From NCBI RefSeq assembly GCF_027943255.1, contig NC_072896.1, positions 63,630,501-63,694,500 on the forward strand: 64,000 nt of DNA, written 5' to 3'. Below, piece by piece: positions 21,881-32,334 of this stretch; position 1 is the first letter of the stretch; each line of letters opens with the position of its first letter. The position numbers were made by a program, and so were the translations under genes. The stretch is from Anastrepha obliqua. Its lineage: Eukaryota; Arthropoda; Insecta; Diptera; Tephritidae. Under the pieces are notes generated by a model. It saw only the letters and a program-made list of their open reading frames with translations, had not been told where the DNA came from and did no database searches.

Positions 21881-22987
21881 CTATGACGATGACGATGAGT
21901 TGGCGTGTTTTTGATGCGACGTCTTGGTGGACTCTGTGGTGGCGTCAATGATATCTATGAGTTGGCAGCGCCGCTCAAGGAATGCGGCGAGGTCATCCCA
22001 TGTTGGTAGCTGGGTTGCCATTGATGATGATTCCCTGTCCCACCTTGCTGCTATCTCCTCTTCCCACTTCAACTGTGTCTCTTGGTTTAGCTTTGACACA
22101 ACTGGATGAAGCAACAGGCTGTTTCCAATTTGTTCTGGTGTTGCCATTGACTGTAATGCTCGTATATTTGCATTAATGACGTCAACGAAGTCGCGTAGAG
22201 CTTTAACGCTTGGGGTGGTGATGCGCTTAATCTCGAAAATATGGTGCGAATGAGACTGATAAATGTATCTTTTGTGGTCGTAGCGAGCTTGAAGTAGTTC
22301 CATTGGCCTTTTATAATTCAAGCTGGTAACTTCTAGCGATTAAACCAGGCTCACGGCACATTCTGTTAGGCTCGAGCGCAAGTATTGGAACTTTTCGACA
22401 TCTGACAGTGCTGGGTGTTTGTCCAGCATCACGGAGAACATACTACGAAAATCGAGCCATTCTCGATGTGTTCCTTTGAAGGATGGAAGCTGCAATTTGG
22501 GCAAATTGAACTGCGTCCGCGATAATGGCATTGACTGTTGGGCAACAGTACTGCTTAACGGCAGTTCTTCGGCACACGTCCGCAATAAGGCGAGCCTCTC
22601 TGCATATGCCGCCTTGACTTCACAGTAAGTATCATCCACCACGAGGCGAATGTCACCTTCAAATTGAGTTTCGTCTAAAAATTCTATTTGCGACTGCAGT
22701 TCTTCCAGGCCGTTGTAGTGACGCTCTAACAGAGCTAGCCTTGCCTCTACATCTTTGAGCGAAAGTTCGTCCAGATGGATTGTATTAGTTTTTAACAAAT
22801 TGACCCGAGTGATTAACGATTGTCGTTGTTTCGTTTTTATGCGAACGATTCTAGAATTTTCTTCGCCTTGCAGAGGACTTTGCGCCTCTACATTGTCATG
22901 ATCGCTTTCTATCATTTTGCCGTGACTTGAGGCGAAAAATATACGATAATTATGATTTATGAAATTAAATCCGGCTCGAAGGACCAA
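21881..22987 (-). pseudogene. BEL/Pao Gag (DUF1759-type), truncated, one stop
   Basis: The minus-strand frame is open for about 368 codons except for a TAA at 22340-22342. Features are a coiled-coil-prone N-terminal half (KDVEARLALLERHYNGLEELQ), then the Pao Gag signature LPKLQLPSFKGTHREWLDF followed by FSVMLDKHPALSDVEKFQYLRSSL. After the stop comes YKRPMELLQARYDHKRYIYQSH and WDDLAAFLERRCQLID. This is the capsid-like structural protein that packages element RNA. No zinc knuckle remains, because the 3' part of gag is deleted. Confidence 0.8.
22968..22986 (-). promoter_or_regulatory. Primer binding site matching tRNA-Tyr
   Basis: The minus strand reads TGGTCCTTCGAGCCGGATT, complementary over 19 bases to the 3' end of insect tRNA-Tyr including CCA (…AATCCGGCTCGAAGGA-CCA). 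It lies a few bases inside the presumed LTR end, as needed to prime minus-strand DNA synthesis. The tRNA sequence is from general knowledge. Confidence 0.8.
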
Positions 22988-22992
22988 TTTTA

Positions 22993-23380
22993 TGTTGAAA
23001 CTAGAAGCGTTTTTCTAGTTGAATATTTGAATTTTTTTTACGAATTTATTTCTGTTAATTTTAATTTATAAATATCTTTACAATTAATTGTAACGATCAG
23101 GTGCGTTGAGCGGTCAATAGAGGAATGAAAGTGTCTAAGCACTAATAGCAGTAGGTAGGCGATGACGAAGAATGGTGGGTGACGAAAACGAAAAACAAAA
23201 CGGTGATATATGGTGGTGTGATTTTTCGCTGCAGCTACTATGAGTGATGGCGTGATGTTTGTCGTGCCGATATTGCATTTTTTATGCACGCTCTTTTGTA
23301 TTGGCTCCTGATTAGCAGGGCATCTAATCAAAAAAAAGAACTGACCTACCGCTAAGTAACTATAATGCACTCAGTGCACT
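22993..23380 (-). repeat. Probable 5' LTR of the BEL/Pao element
   Basis: The inner end is fixed by the primer binding site: on the plus strand TGTTGAAAC begins at 22993, giving a minus-strand LTR ending in CAACA. An AATAAA signal lies on the minus strand at 23044-23049. The outer end is estimated near TGCACTGAGTGCA at about 23368-23380. Only one LTR is present, so the outer boundary is not proven. Confidence 0.5.
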
Positions 23381-23479
23381 GCTTTGGTTCTGTGACTGCA
23401 GCGCTAATGTGCTGCATGGTCCCAGTAGTAATTTCTTGGTTGCGTTATCCCAGTAAGGATTTCTGTGTTTCAACAATTG

Positions 23480-23715
23480 GTATGGCTCAATTACGTATGG
23501 AACAAAATATCAGCCAAATGGCCGCCGCGGCCTCGGGGGTACACCTCCATCCGATGGCCCAAATTTTCGATGACGCTGAGGCATAATTGAGGTTCTATGC
23601 CGTTAATGTGCCGAATTATCTCATTCTTTAGCTCTTGAATTGTTGCTGGCTTATCGACGTACACCTTTTCTTTCAAATAACCCCAAAGAAAGAATTCCAA
23701 CGGTGTCGTTGACGT
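23480..23715 (-). pseudogene. DD41D-type transposase C-terminus
   Basis: On the minus strand: PLEFFLWGYLKEKVYVDKP, then ATIQELKNEIIRHINGIE, and a GRGGHLADILFHT end. These match the C-terminus of the DD41D transposase at 25615-26701 (DFFLWGFLKSRVYVNKP ... GGGHLHDIIFST), but with the third catalytic Asp changed to Glu (PLEFF). Nothing upstream can be read. Confidence 0.65.
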
Positions 23716-23719
23716 TTAG

Positions 23720-24930
23720 GTGTGGTTCACATTCAACATCGGCCCTTGAAATTTAACCACCCTTTAGAAAAACCGTTTTACTGCAGCGATAAAATCTTCT
23801 GTTATTCATCATTTCGCTGGTAACTCCCCACTGTGCCTCAACGTTTTGTCATACGTTTCGAATGTCCGAGAGGATGTTGCAGCGGTACATTAACAGCCGA
23901 AACGTGTCGAATACCTGGTAGTTTTGGCATATTTTAAATTCGCAGCGGCGGCGGCAGCGGATGTATCGATTGCATCAACCGAGGCATGGCAGTGACAACT
24001 TAGGAATAATAGAAAAACAGCAACAACAACGAAAATATTTTTGAGAAGCAGGAGCTCACAGTCCGTGCGCCAATGCCGCAATGAGTCAAATAAGCCACGC
24101 CGTGAAATGACAATAAAAAAATAACAACAACCACAATAACAATAAAAATAACAACAAGAAAATAAAAATTACAAAAATATCCAAAGTGGCATATGGGGTA
24201 AATGTGTAAGGGAAAACGTACAACACAAAATCTTATTGTAAATAATGTTTGCAACAATAACAACAACAAAATCACCGCAATACAGCATCAGTTGCCTATT
24301 TGGAAATGGAATAGCAGCTATTTAACTTAACACTGTTGTTATTACTCGTGTTGTTGTTGTTGTTGTTGTTGTTGTTTGTGCGAAACTTCATTGCTGTAGT
24401 TGCTATAGCAAGCTTGTTTTTATCAGCATCCGTATCGGCGTCAACGTGATCACGCTTCTAACGACGTTTTATTTATTTAACATAGTTTATTGTTGTTGTG
24501 TTACAAGGTGGTAACTTTTTTAAATTTATTTTTGCAAAGACCCACTGGCAATCTTGAGATTTTATTTTGTTCGGCATTGTTGCTATTGCCGGTTTGCATT
24601 TGCCATAAGGCTATTATGCCAGGCGGTAATCTTGCTTTTGTTGTTGTTCTTGTATAGGAACAAATGCCGGGACGTGTGATATAGAGCTTTATTTTTACCT
24701 AAGCTCGGGGCTTGACTTTAGTTTCTATTGCGACCAGAAAGTATCATAAATGTTGGAACGCGAAAGTTGAAACAATCATTGGGGCCTTTAATGTTAATAT
24801 CCCTATGTGGATTACGAGACATCGATTATTTCAGAATTAACTCAAAGAAGTTTGCTTAGACCAGCCTACCCTGCAAATAAAAATATGAAATTATGTATTT
24901 TATGTTTAGGTTCAGGCGACTGCCCAAAAA
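23720..24930. other. Intergenic DNA with (GTT)n/(CAA)n repeats
   Basis: No gene recognised. CAACAACAA and ACAATAACAA runs fill 24010-24270, and a (GTT)n microsatellite is at 24349-24377. Open frames on either strand are translations of these repeats (poly-Leu/Ile/Val). Confidence 0.55.
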
Positions 24931-24939
24931 GAAACACTC

Positions 24940-25185
24940 TTCTTCTTAATTGGCCTAGTAACCAATTTTTTCGTAGTTCAAAGAGTTCGGGTGAGAGTGT
25001 CCGCGTCCATTTGCTTTTTCCAACGCAAAGGCGATGCTCCTCTTACTCTGCTACCAATGGCAATTACCGCATCGAATACTTTCTGGGCAGTAACGTTTTT
25101 AAAGCTATTTGTGCGGCAGAACTACTCAGCGGAACTGCTGGATCTTTATTCGGGGTACTATGTCTATATTGCCAAAAAGCTATGG
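24940..25185 (-). mobile_element. RTE-clade 3' end, decayed
   Basis: On the plus strand CTTCTTCTTAATTGGCCTAGTAACC marks the 3' end of an RTE element, followed by TCTGCTACCAATGGCAATTACCGCATCGAATACTTTC and CTGGATCTTTATTCG…CTATGTCTATATTGCC, which resemble the reverse complement of RTE C-terminal coding sequence as I remember it. The better-preserved copy at 59896-60330 shares the first part. No open frame survives. Confidence 0.5.
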
Positions 25186-25492
25186 TTCCATCACCTCCGA
25201 TAACTGCGACCTAGGTCCATAAATCTCCTATTTCGGTATTGTTTTATTCAAGGTTCTTCAACCTGTGTTCAACCTTACATTAATCTAACTGTAAATCAAT
25301 CTTAAGATTAGGGCAACTATTAAATACATGAGCTAAGATAAAATACTAGTGATGTGGCGCAGAGAAAAATGTTCACAAGTATTATATTTATGTAAAGAAG
25401 GTCTTGACTGTGTGAAATCAAAATCTAAAGCGTTGAAATCTTAATATAGTTCTGCATAAGTTCTAGATATGCAAGCGTTGCCGCCATAACTA

Positions 25493-26817
25493 ACAGGTGG
25501 CGCTAAAGTAATCCTCCTATCAGAAAATGCTATAAATTTTGCGATTGGCCCCTAATGTCAGTTCTGTTTTGACATTTGTGTAGTAAACACTTGCGAAATA
25601 CACGTTAATAAACAATGTTATGCTACACTGCTCCAGAACGCGGAAGATTGCTGACTATTTATTTGACCAATAATCGGTCGGTAACTTTGACACAACGTGA
25701 ATTTCGTCGCAGATTTCCTCGCCGTCCAACGCCTACTGGTGAAACACTGCGACGTTTAGCCGCTCGCCTCGAAGAGACTGGCACAACACGAGATGCTGCC
25801 AGGCGTGGCAGAGCCCGTAGTAGCCGTTCTGCAGAGAATATTGCTGCTGTAGCCGAGGATGTCATGGAAGCGCCGTCGACATCGACCAGACGACGTGCCA
25901 CGCAAATGGGTATCAGTCGACGGTCTTTACAGCGAATTTTGGTACATGATTTGAAGATGTTTCCGTACAAAGTCCAGACGGTGCATCAGCTGTTAGCTGG
26001 TGACCGCCAATCGCGTCTAACATACGCTCAAGCCGTCCTTAATCACCACCAAGAGGAAGATGATTTTTCATCAAAAATAATCATGAGTGATGAGGCCCAT
26101 TTCCATCTTAGCGGTTACGTAAATAAGCAAAATTTACGCTTCTGGAGCACTGAAAATCCGCATGTAACCCACGAAGAGCCATTACACCCGCTCAAAGCAC
26201 ACTGTACGGTGTGCTGTTTTCGCTAGAGGAGTCATCGGACCTTTTTTCTTCAAAGGCGTCGCGGGCCAAACGGTTACTGTGAATGGTGAGCGCTACAGAG
26301 CAATGATCAACGAGTTCTTTTTGCCGCAACTTGATGAATTGGGATTGGAAAATATGTGGTTCCAACAGGACGGTGCAACGGCACACACTGCACGTGCCAC
26401 AACCGATATGCTGAAGGATGCATTTCCCGGGCGCCTAATCTCCCGTTTTGGCGATTTGCACTGGCCAGCAAGATCGCCTGATTTGACCGCTCCAGACTTC
26501 TTTTTGTGGGGCTTTTTGAAGTCGCGGGTTTATGTCAACAAGCCTCAGACTCTTGCAGCTCTTAAAGACAATATCCGTCAAGAATGTGAGGACCTATCGC
26601 CGGAAGTTTTGGCCAAAGTGATGGAAAATGCCATAAACAGGGCTCAAATGGCAATCAACTGTGGCGGCGGCCATTTACATGACATCATATTCTCGACTTG
26701 ATATAAAAAAAATTAAAAGACCAAATAAAAATAATCCACAAGAAGAATCAAAGTTGTTCATGTTTTTTTTTAAATTACAGCCAAAAAACATCGTAAGGTT
26801 ACTTTTGCGCCACCTTG
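25493..26817 (+). mobile_element. Full-length rosa-like DD41D mariner-family transposon
   Basis: A 1325-bp element bounded by TA on each side (25491-25492 and 26818-26819). The ends are inverted repeats: ACAGGTGGCGCTAAAGTAAT at the left and, on the opposite strand, CAAGGTGGCGCAAAAGTAAC at the right. The length, ends and catalytic spacing fit the rosa group of mariner relatives described in Ceratitis and related flies. The transposase frame is broken once, so this copy is probably inactive though nearly whole. Confidence 0.85.
25615..26701 (+). pseudogene. DD41D transposase, one frameshift
   Basis: The first frame (25615-26226) begins MLCYTAPERGRLLTIYLTNN, carries two helix-turn-helix regions (VTLTQREFRRRF; GISRRSLQRIL) and the first catalytic Asp in IIMSDEAHFHLSGYVNK. 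It breaks at about 26208-26216 inside a GTGTG run, consistent with a 2-base loss, and the second frame continues as FARGVIGPFF, YRAMINEFFLPQL, WFQQDGATAHTA (second Asp) and ARSPDLTAPDFFLWG (third Asp, 41 residues later). It ends GGGHLHDIIFST at 26701. Apart from the frameshift all catalytic residues are present. Confidence 0.88.
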
Positions 26818-26819
26818 TA

Positions 26820-27500
26820 CTTCTAGATAAAGCAATTTTAAAAAATTCCGAATGGCAAAGAATTCTAGAGGGAATATTAAAAGCGATATTTTCTAAGAAA
26901 AGAGGCAGTCAATAGAGCCAGTTATGATGTTAATAGCAAACGGATCTTCAATCCCCAAGTATGGGAAAACTAATTAGTGGGCAACGAGAATAGTAAGAAG
27001 TCAGTGGTTGAGAAAAATTTAGTGAGCGTAGAGCAAATTATAGAAAATATGTTTGAACTCGGTTCTATAGAATTTTAGGGTAAGGTCTCCAAATAAACGC
27101 TGCATTCTTAACCTAATCAATGCTTATGGATTTTGTCCCATTCTAGGCAAGACATTCTGCTTCAATAAAAGCAATTGATTTTTCGAATTGGCGAGCTCTG
27201 GGAAATATCGCGGTACTCCTTGCGACAGGCGCATCTTATATTTTCTAACTGACGTCTTATTTTTCTGATACTTTCACCTAGACTTAATGATATATAATGC
27301 ATATAAACATGTCCAAAAAGCAACGCAAATATTGGACTTTCAAATAATTTTACAGGCTACTTACAACGGAAAGTGGAGAATAGAATACAAAGTAAATCGA
27401 AATACACTTTTCTAGTTCAATAGAACCCGATATTGGATTCACTTAACTAGAGAAACATTAGGCGAATACTCCGTTTTACATTTAACAGAAAGGTAAAGAG
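26820..27500. other. Intergenic DNA
   Basis: AT-rich sequence without a recognisable gene or repeat. Confidence 0.5.
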
Positions 27501-28480
27501 CTACGAAGACGATGGGGTACATGGAAATTAATTATTTACAAGAGAAAGGAGAAGTCAATACTGCCATTGGTGATGTTATAAACAAATGAAAGCGAGAGGA
27601 CTGATCTTGTTACATCCAAAGACTTTAAGTTAAAACTCGATTTGTTAAAACTCGCGAAGACGTGCATTAAGAATTTCATAAAATTTCCAAAATATATACC
27701 ACTGGCAACACAATGGACCCTAAAGGACTACGTGAGATCTTTTTACAGATCAGCCAGCCCAGTCAGAGGTTCAGAAGAAATGCCGTCAATTGTAACAATG
27801 CAATTTTTTTTATATAAGTAGAATTTAATCCAATTTAGAGACACAGAATGAAGCACATACAAGAAAGCTTAAAAATTAGTAAAAAAAGATAAAATATATC
27901 AAAAGCTTTAGAGAAATCAGCATAGCTAAAATCAACCTGAAGCTCATCAAAAAAGAGGAAGTACATTATATACTAAAAAAGGAAGAGTCGAAACTGTAGA
28001 TCCTTTAGAAACAAAGCACTGATAGATTGACGAATTCGCTTAGAAATAGGTCAAACATGATTCTTACTGCCGCCCGTCTGAAATGGGCTAATTAAGGTAA
28101 ATTTCCAATCATCTATGAAAATTCCTGAAGATAATGGCAAATTAAAAATTGATTGTAGGTCTGAACTGAAAGTCCATCAATATCCGTTTTCGCAGACGGC
28201 TTAAGATTATAAATGCCAATAATAACATCATCAGAGGAAAGCCAAACGAACCAAAACTGAAAGCGGGGCTAAAGTTAAGGGGTAAATCAGGCAAGTATTC
28301 TATCCTATCAACAGCAACAAAATTAGGACTGGAAAATTCTGCAAATAACTTGGCAACACTATTTCTGGTACTAGCAATCTTATTGTCATAAAAACCTGCT
28401 AAAGGCATAGATGAGTTCGGTTTTTTAGGCCTAATAAAATGTTGGAGTTGAGTTGATATTCTCCGCTACTCCATGAATTG
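27500..28480 (-). pseudogene. I/CR1-like reverse transcriptase fossil
   Basis: Reading the minus strand from 28480 leftward: NSVAKLFAEF, then KPSAKTDIDGLSVQ (the xxPGxDGIxxx block before RT), SGIFIDDWKFTLISPFQTGGSKN (the WKxxxIxPIxKxGxxxxxxNYRPIS block), PISKRIRQSISALF, and near 27925 YADFSKAFDI, the DFSKAFD catalytic box. Beyond that the frame is heavily broken. The pattern is that of I- or CR1-like LINEs. The matching endonuclease may be at 30300-30880 on the same strand. Confidence 0.6.
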
Positions 28481-28499
28481 AAATATTTTGAGTAGCGTC

Positions 28500-29570
28500 G
28501 AAAATTAGTGAGAAAATATTTAGTATCAGCTAATTTAAACTTTTTAAAGAATTTATTTCTAAGATTCTTTTTCAGCTTAAACGTTTTAATATTATATATA
28601 TTATTGTTGTCTTTTTACTATTTCGATTAAGAATATAATGTTATATGATATTAACTAGGCACGAAGAGCAGCACAATAACCTATCCTATTCGTATTCCAT
28701 TAAAAGAGTATTCATCTTATCGAAATCGCAAACCTAAAAGCGGGCAATTCATCCAGTATATGAACCGACTTATAACCATCTCGACCTGATCTTACTGAAA
28801 TTGTGTGTCCAATGTTCTTTTTTAAAAGTGACTGATCATTTTGGAGTGTTAAAACTTTTAATCACAGCAGCTGTTGTTGAAAAAATGTTTATATAAAAGT
28901 GAATCAAAACCAGCAGCAAAAGTGCGAACACCAAAGCACTGTAAACTAATATAAGTAGTAGGTAATAAAACATTAGCAAAACATAAACCAAAAATAAATT
29001 CGCATTCGATGCAAATGCACGCCATACCCTTGGACGTTTCGCCTTACGCTCGTCTTTTCTGGTATTACGCTTTTTTAGCAATTTCTTGTTACTGACTTTT
29101 ATACTTTTTTTTTGTTGTTTTCTTTTTGTTGCTGTTGCTGTTCCGCTGTTATTGAGCCGATTTTATAGATAGCCGACGCGTTTACTTTTTGGCAATTAAT
29201 TGGTTTTTACATTCGGCACGATATTGAGATTTACAAGATGTTAGAAAGTTTGATGTGTGTGTGTAGGAGCATTTTTACCGATACCGTTATACAACAGAAC
29301 CAACAACAAAATCAATTCAGCATTTATTTTATTTTTATTGATGTAAGCTATTTTGTACTAGACGTTTTCGTTGTTCCTTTTTTATACAACACTCCAACAC
29401 TCCCCCGCAACCCCAAACCTTTCACGGACTGCTCATGTTTCTCCGGTAGACATTTATTTCGCAATAACAGCCAAGCTCGCTAGGCTTTTTGGGAAATACA
29501 AGCCGTGTAGCTTTTGGGAAAAAAAATATAATTTTTAAATTATCAACTAATTTTGTTATTGCTGAATTTA
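28500..29570. other. Intergenic DNA
   Basis: No gene recognised. The minus-strand frame at 28836-29081 has a basic N-terminus and a hydrophobic stretch, but shows no known domain and lies in AT-rich DNA; I do not call it a gene. T-rich and TGTTG runs occur at 29100-29150. Confidence 0.45.
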
Positions 29571-29579
29571 GTCTTGGAC

Positions 29580-29936
29580 TAAGTTATGCGGCAAGCTTTC
29601 GCGGAGAATAGTGGCAAAGTCTGTGGTCTGAACGGAGATCTAGAAGACCTGGACTATGCGGAGGATATATGCCTGATGGCGCACAAACAGTCGCATATAC
29701 CTTGAAGGTGGAATGTGGTCGGCAAATTTTCGACGCCAACGTAAAATCGGCGAAACAAACTAAACAAATACCCGTTCTCCTCGAAGTTCGACGTCGCAAA
29801 TGGAAGTGGATCCGCTATACATTGCGTAAGCCTTGGACGACATCACAAAAGCTGCGTTGGATTGGAATCCACAAGGGAATCGAAGACGCGGGAAACTCGG
29901 CAAGATCCCTGCTCCACCAAGGGACACATTTTTCAT
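29580..29936 (+). pseudogene. RTE-like RT remnant with internal deletion
   Basis: On the plus strand LNGDLEDLDYAEDICLMAHKQ (about 29620-29690) corresponds to the RT box LxDLDYADDICLL, with the second Asp changed to Glu. It jumps, after a decayed stretch, to RRRKWKWIRYTLRKPWTT, the R(K/R)WxWIGHxLRK block near the C-terminus of RTE-type proteins. The intervening thumb region is deleted. A SINE is joined directly to its right end at 29950. Confidence 0.6.
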
Positions 29937-29949
29937 GAAAGTAGGGACG

Positions 29950-30250
29950 GCGGCCGCCGTAGCCGAATGGGTTGGTGCGTGACTACCATTCGGAATGCAC
30001 AGAGAGAGCGTAGGTTCGAATCTCGGTGAAACCACAAAATTAAGAAAAACATTTTTCTAATAGTGGTCGCCCCTCGGCAGGCAATGTATTTCTGCCATGA
30101 AAAAGCTCCTCATAAAAATATCTGCCGTTCGGAGTCGGCTTGAAACTGTAGGTCCCTCGATTTGTGGAACAACATCAAGACGCACCCCACAAATAGAAGA
30201 AGGAGCTCGGCCAAACACCCGAAAAGGGTGTACGCGGCAATTATATATAA
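29950..30250 (+). mobile_element. tRNA-derived SINE, plus-strand copy
   Basis: This copy reads forward. The A box TAGCCGAATGG is at 29960-29970 and the B box GGTTCGAATCTC at 30013-30024, spaced as in a tRNA-derived promoter. The body follows (GGTCGCCCCTCGGCAGGCAAT, CATGAAAAAGCTCCTC, CGGAGTCGGCTTGAAACTG) and the 3' end is GGAGCTCGGCCAAACACCC...GGGTGTACGCGGCAATTATATATAA. About 15 bases (GGCAAACCTCCGAGT) are missing in the centre compared with other copies. No clear target duplication. Confidence 0.85.
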
Positions 30251-30299
30251 ACAATGGGGATGGAATTGAGAAATGGATGACGTACCTGCGCTAAGGATA

Positions 30300-30880
30300 A
30301 TCTTTTTAATAGAACTAGCTTTCTTATTGATATTGTTACTAGGGGGGTGGATTTGACTTTGTTCGTCGCATCAACATGCGATATCGTAACATCAACATGC
30401 GTAAATGTACTATGTGTAGAAAAGTGTGTCGCAAATTTATCGTTTAAGACAATTAAATATTGGGGGAAAATTTCATCTCCAATTGCTTTACCCCTCTTGT
30501 GTGGAAGAGCCCCAAAGTGGACTCCAGGCATTGACATCTCCACAAAAAATAAGTGGATGAGGTAGTGAAGTCAGAATTGATTTAAACTCGCCCGTATCAA
30601 AATCATTACCAGGTGGAAAATAAACAGATATCACCGTTAAAGTTATATTGGTTTTAATTTTAAAAGCAATAATGTTTAAATTTATTCCAATATCGATTCT
30701 TTTACCTTATTTAATAAGGATACCAGTCCCGTTTTTATTCGTGTTACTTGAGTTATGGAAATAGGCAGTGTAAAGCGAAGGAGGAGAGGGATTAATGGAA
30801 AGGTAGGTTTCTAGTAAAGCTCCAAGATCGGGTTTAAAATCTGAAACAAGTAGAAGAATAAAGTAATTTTCCAAACTAAA
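30300..30880 (-). pseudogene. I-clade-like APE endonuclease fossil
   Basis: On the minus strand: DFKPDLGALLETYLS (the catalytic LxETxLS block), NGTGILIK, LTVISVYFPPG, LPHPLIFCGDVNAWSPLWGS (the GDFNAHxxxWGS block), and, after a frame change, KRGKAIGDEIFPQYLIVLND and THFSTHSTFTHVDVTIS (near the SxIDLT block). These appear in the proper order for an apurinic-type endonuclease. The reverse transcriptase at 27500-28480 on the same strand could be the rest of the same element, pushed apart by later insertions. Confidence 0.7.
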
Positions 30881-31060
30881 TTTATGGCCTTTTTAATTAG
30901 TTAAACTTCGAGTGAACTACCCTGTAGTATTTTATCTGGTAATAAGTAATCAAATAATATATAATATCAAATAAGACACTTCCTAAGGTTTTCTCAGTTT
31001 ATTACCTTATTTGGAGGTTTAAACATTTTATTAAATCAGAACAACCTTAGCCATATAATA

Positions 31061-32330
31061 GGACTATGGTTAAGTTCGTGCGGTTTTTTTTCGAAATTTG
31101 AAACTTTATTGACGTAAAATGGTTACAAATTTAATATTCAAAGTATTGTCCATCGCTTGCTACTACTTTTTCCCATCTTTCTGGCAATTCACGGATTCCC
31201 TTTGTGAAAAATTCGGTCGGTTTTGCCGCAATCCACGAATCGATCCATTTTTTGACTTCATCGTAATTACGGAAGTGCTGGTCAGCCAGGCCATGTTGCA
31301 TCGATCGGAAGAGATAGTAATCGGATGGCGCAAGGTCTGGACTATACGGCGGGTGGGGTAGGACATCCCATTTGAGCGTTTCTAAGTATGTTTTGACCAC
31401 TTGTGCAACATGTGGCCGAGCATTGTCATGTTGCAAAATAACTTTGTCGTGTCTATCGGCGTATTGCGGCCGTTTTTCTCGCAGTGCTCGGCTCAAACGC
31501 ATCAATTGTCGTCGGTAGACATCCCCCGTAATCGTTTCATTCGGTTTCAGTAGCTCATAATACACAACACCCAGCTGGTCCCACCAGATACACAGCATAA
31601 CCTTCAGGCCATGAATATTCTGCGCCGACGTCGATGTTGAAGCATGGCCAGGGTATCCATACGTTGCCCGACGTTTTGGATTGTCGTAATGGACCCACTT
31701 TTCATCGCCAGTCACAATTCGATGCAAAAAACCCTTTCTTTTGTGCCGTTGAAGCAGTTGTTCGCATGCCATAAAACGGCGTTCAACGTCTCTTGGCTTC
31801 AATTCATACGGCACCCAATGGCCTACCTTTCGGATCATTCCCATGGCTTTTAAACGTTTGGAAATGGTTGATTGATCAACTCCCAAAGTTTTTGCAACCT
31901 CTTCTTGCGTTTGAGCCGGATCTTGATCGAGCAATTCCTCCAATTCGGTATCCATGAACTTTGGCGGCGCACCCTCGCGTTCTTCGTCTTCCAAGCCAAA
32001 ATCACCACTTTTAAAGCGTGCAAACCACTTCTGGCACGTTCGCTCAGCTAGAGCATGCTCACCATAAACTTCCACCAAGATACGATGACTTTCGGCTGCT
32101 TTTTTCTTCATATTAAAAAATTCCCCGCAAAAACACATTATTTGGCACGAAATTCGACATTTTCAAGTGTGGTAAAAATATTGTTGTTTACGCTTCAAAT
32201 AAAAAACTTATACTGACGTTTGTGCCTTACGACAGTAGCTCTCCAATGAATGTTTGGAAATGTGGATCGATGGAATAATAATCAAGTTACGCCATCTGTT
32301 GTAAAACCGCAAGGAACTTATTCATAGTCC
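31061..32330 (-). mobile_element. Mariner DD34D transposon, nearly intact
   Basis: A 1270-bp element flanked by TA (31059-31060 and 32331-32332). The ends are inverted repeats of about 28 bp with few mismatches: GGACTATGGTTAAGTTCG at 31061 and, on the other strand, GGACTATGAATAAGTTCC from 32330. The transposase is open for 335 codons. Protein style resembles the mellifera/capitata side of the mariner family, but I cannot assign a subfamily without comparison. Confidence 0.88.
31131..32138 (-). CDS. Mariner transposase (DD34D)
   Basis: The 335-residue frame has the paired helix-turn-helix domain (ESHRILVEVYGEHALAERTC; TQEEVAKTLGVDQSTISKRL), the linker WVPYEL, and all three catalytic aspartates: VTGDEKWVHYD, LQHDNARPHVA and YSPDLAPSDYYLF, the last two 34 residues apart. 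The C-terminus (LPERWEKVVASDGQYFEY) is normal. Full-length mariner proteins are about 345 residues. The usual start (MSNFVPN) is visible at 32160, in another frame, so a small deletion near 32115-32130 has disconnected it; the ATG at 32138 would lose only about ten residues ahead of the DNA-binding domain. Possibly still capable of making a folded protein. Confidence 0.85.
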   Translation of the reverse strand: MCFCGEFFNMKKKAAESHRILVEVYGEHALAERTCQKWFARFKSGDFGLEDEEREGAPPKFMDTELEELLDQDPAQTQEEVAKTLGVDQSTISKRLKAMGMIRKVGHWVPYELKPRDVERRFMACEQLLQRHKRKGFLHRIVTGDEKWVHYDNPKRRATYGYPGHASTSTSAQNIHGLKVMLCIWWDQLGVVYYELLKPNETITGDVYRRQLMRLSRALREKRPQYADRHDKVILQHDNARPHVAQVVKTYLETLKWDVLPHPPYSPDLAPSDYYLFRSMQHGLADQHFRNYDEVKKWIDSWIAAKPTEFFTKGIRELPERWEKVVASDGQYFEY

Positions 32331-32334
32331 TATT

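Larger units (their letters stand above)
21830..23385 (-). mobile_element. BEL/Pao LTR retrotransposon, 5' LTR and partial gag
   Basis: On the minus strand the order is LTR (about 23380 to 22993), primer binding site (22968-22986), then gag down to about 21880, where the element stops; pol and the 3' LTR are missing. Together with the LOA-like fragment ending at 21780 it forms a junction of two truncated elements facing each other. Since the 3' LTR is lost, no target duplication can be checked. Confidence 0.75.

Noticed and set aside
24807..25214. 135-codon plus-strand frame
   Set aside because: It lies antisense to a decayed RTE 3' end, so it is a shadow of that repeat.
28836..29081. 81-codon minus-strand frame with a basic N-terminus and a membrane-like segment
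   Set aside because: There is no homology I recognise and no splice or promoter context; chance is likely in AT-rich DNA.
29950..30030. Possible stand-alone tRNA gene (A and B boxes)
   Set aside because: It is the head of a dispersed SINE repeated at least five times; the head lacks a complete cloverleaf and is followed by the SINE body.
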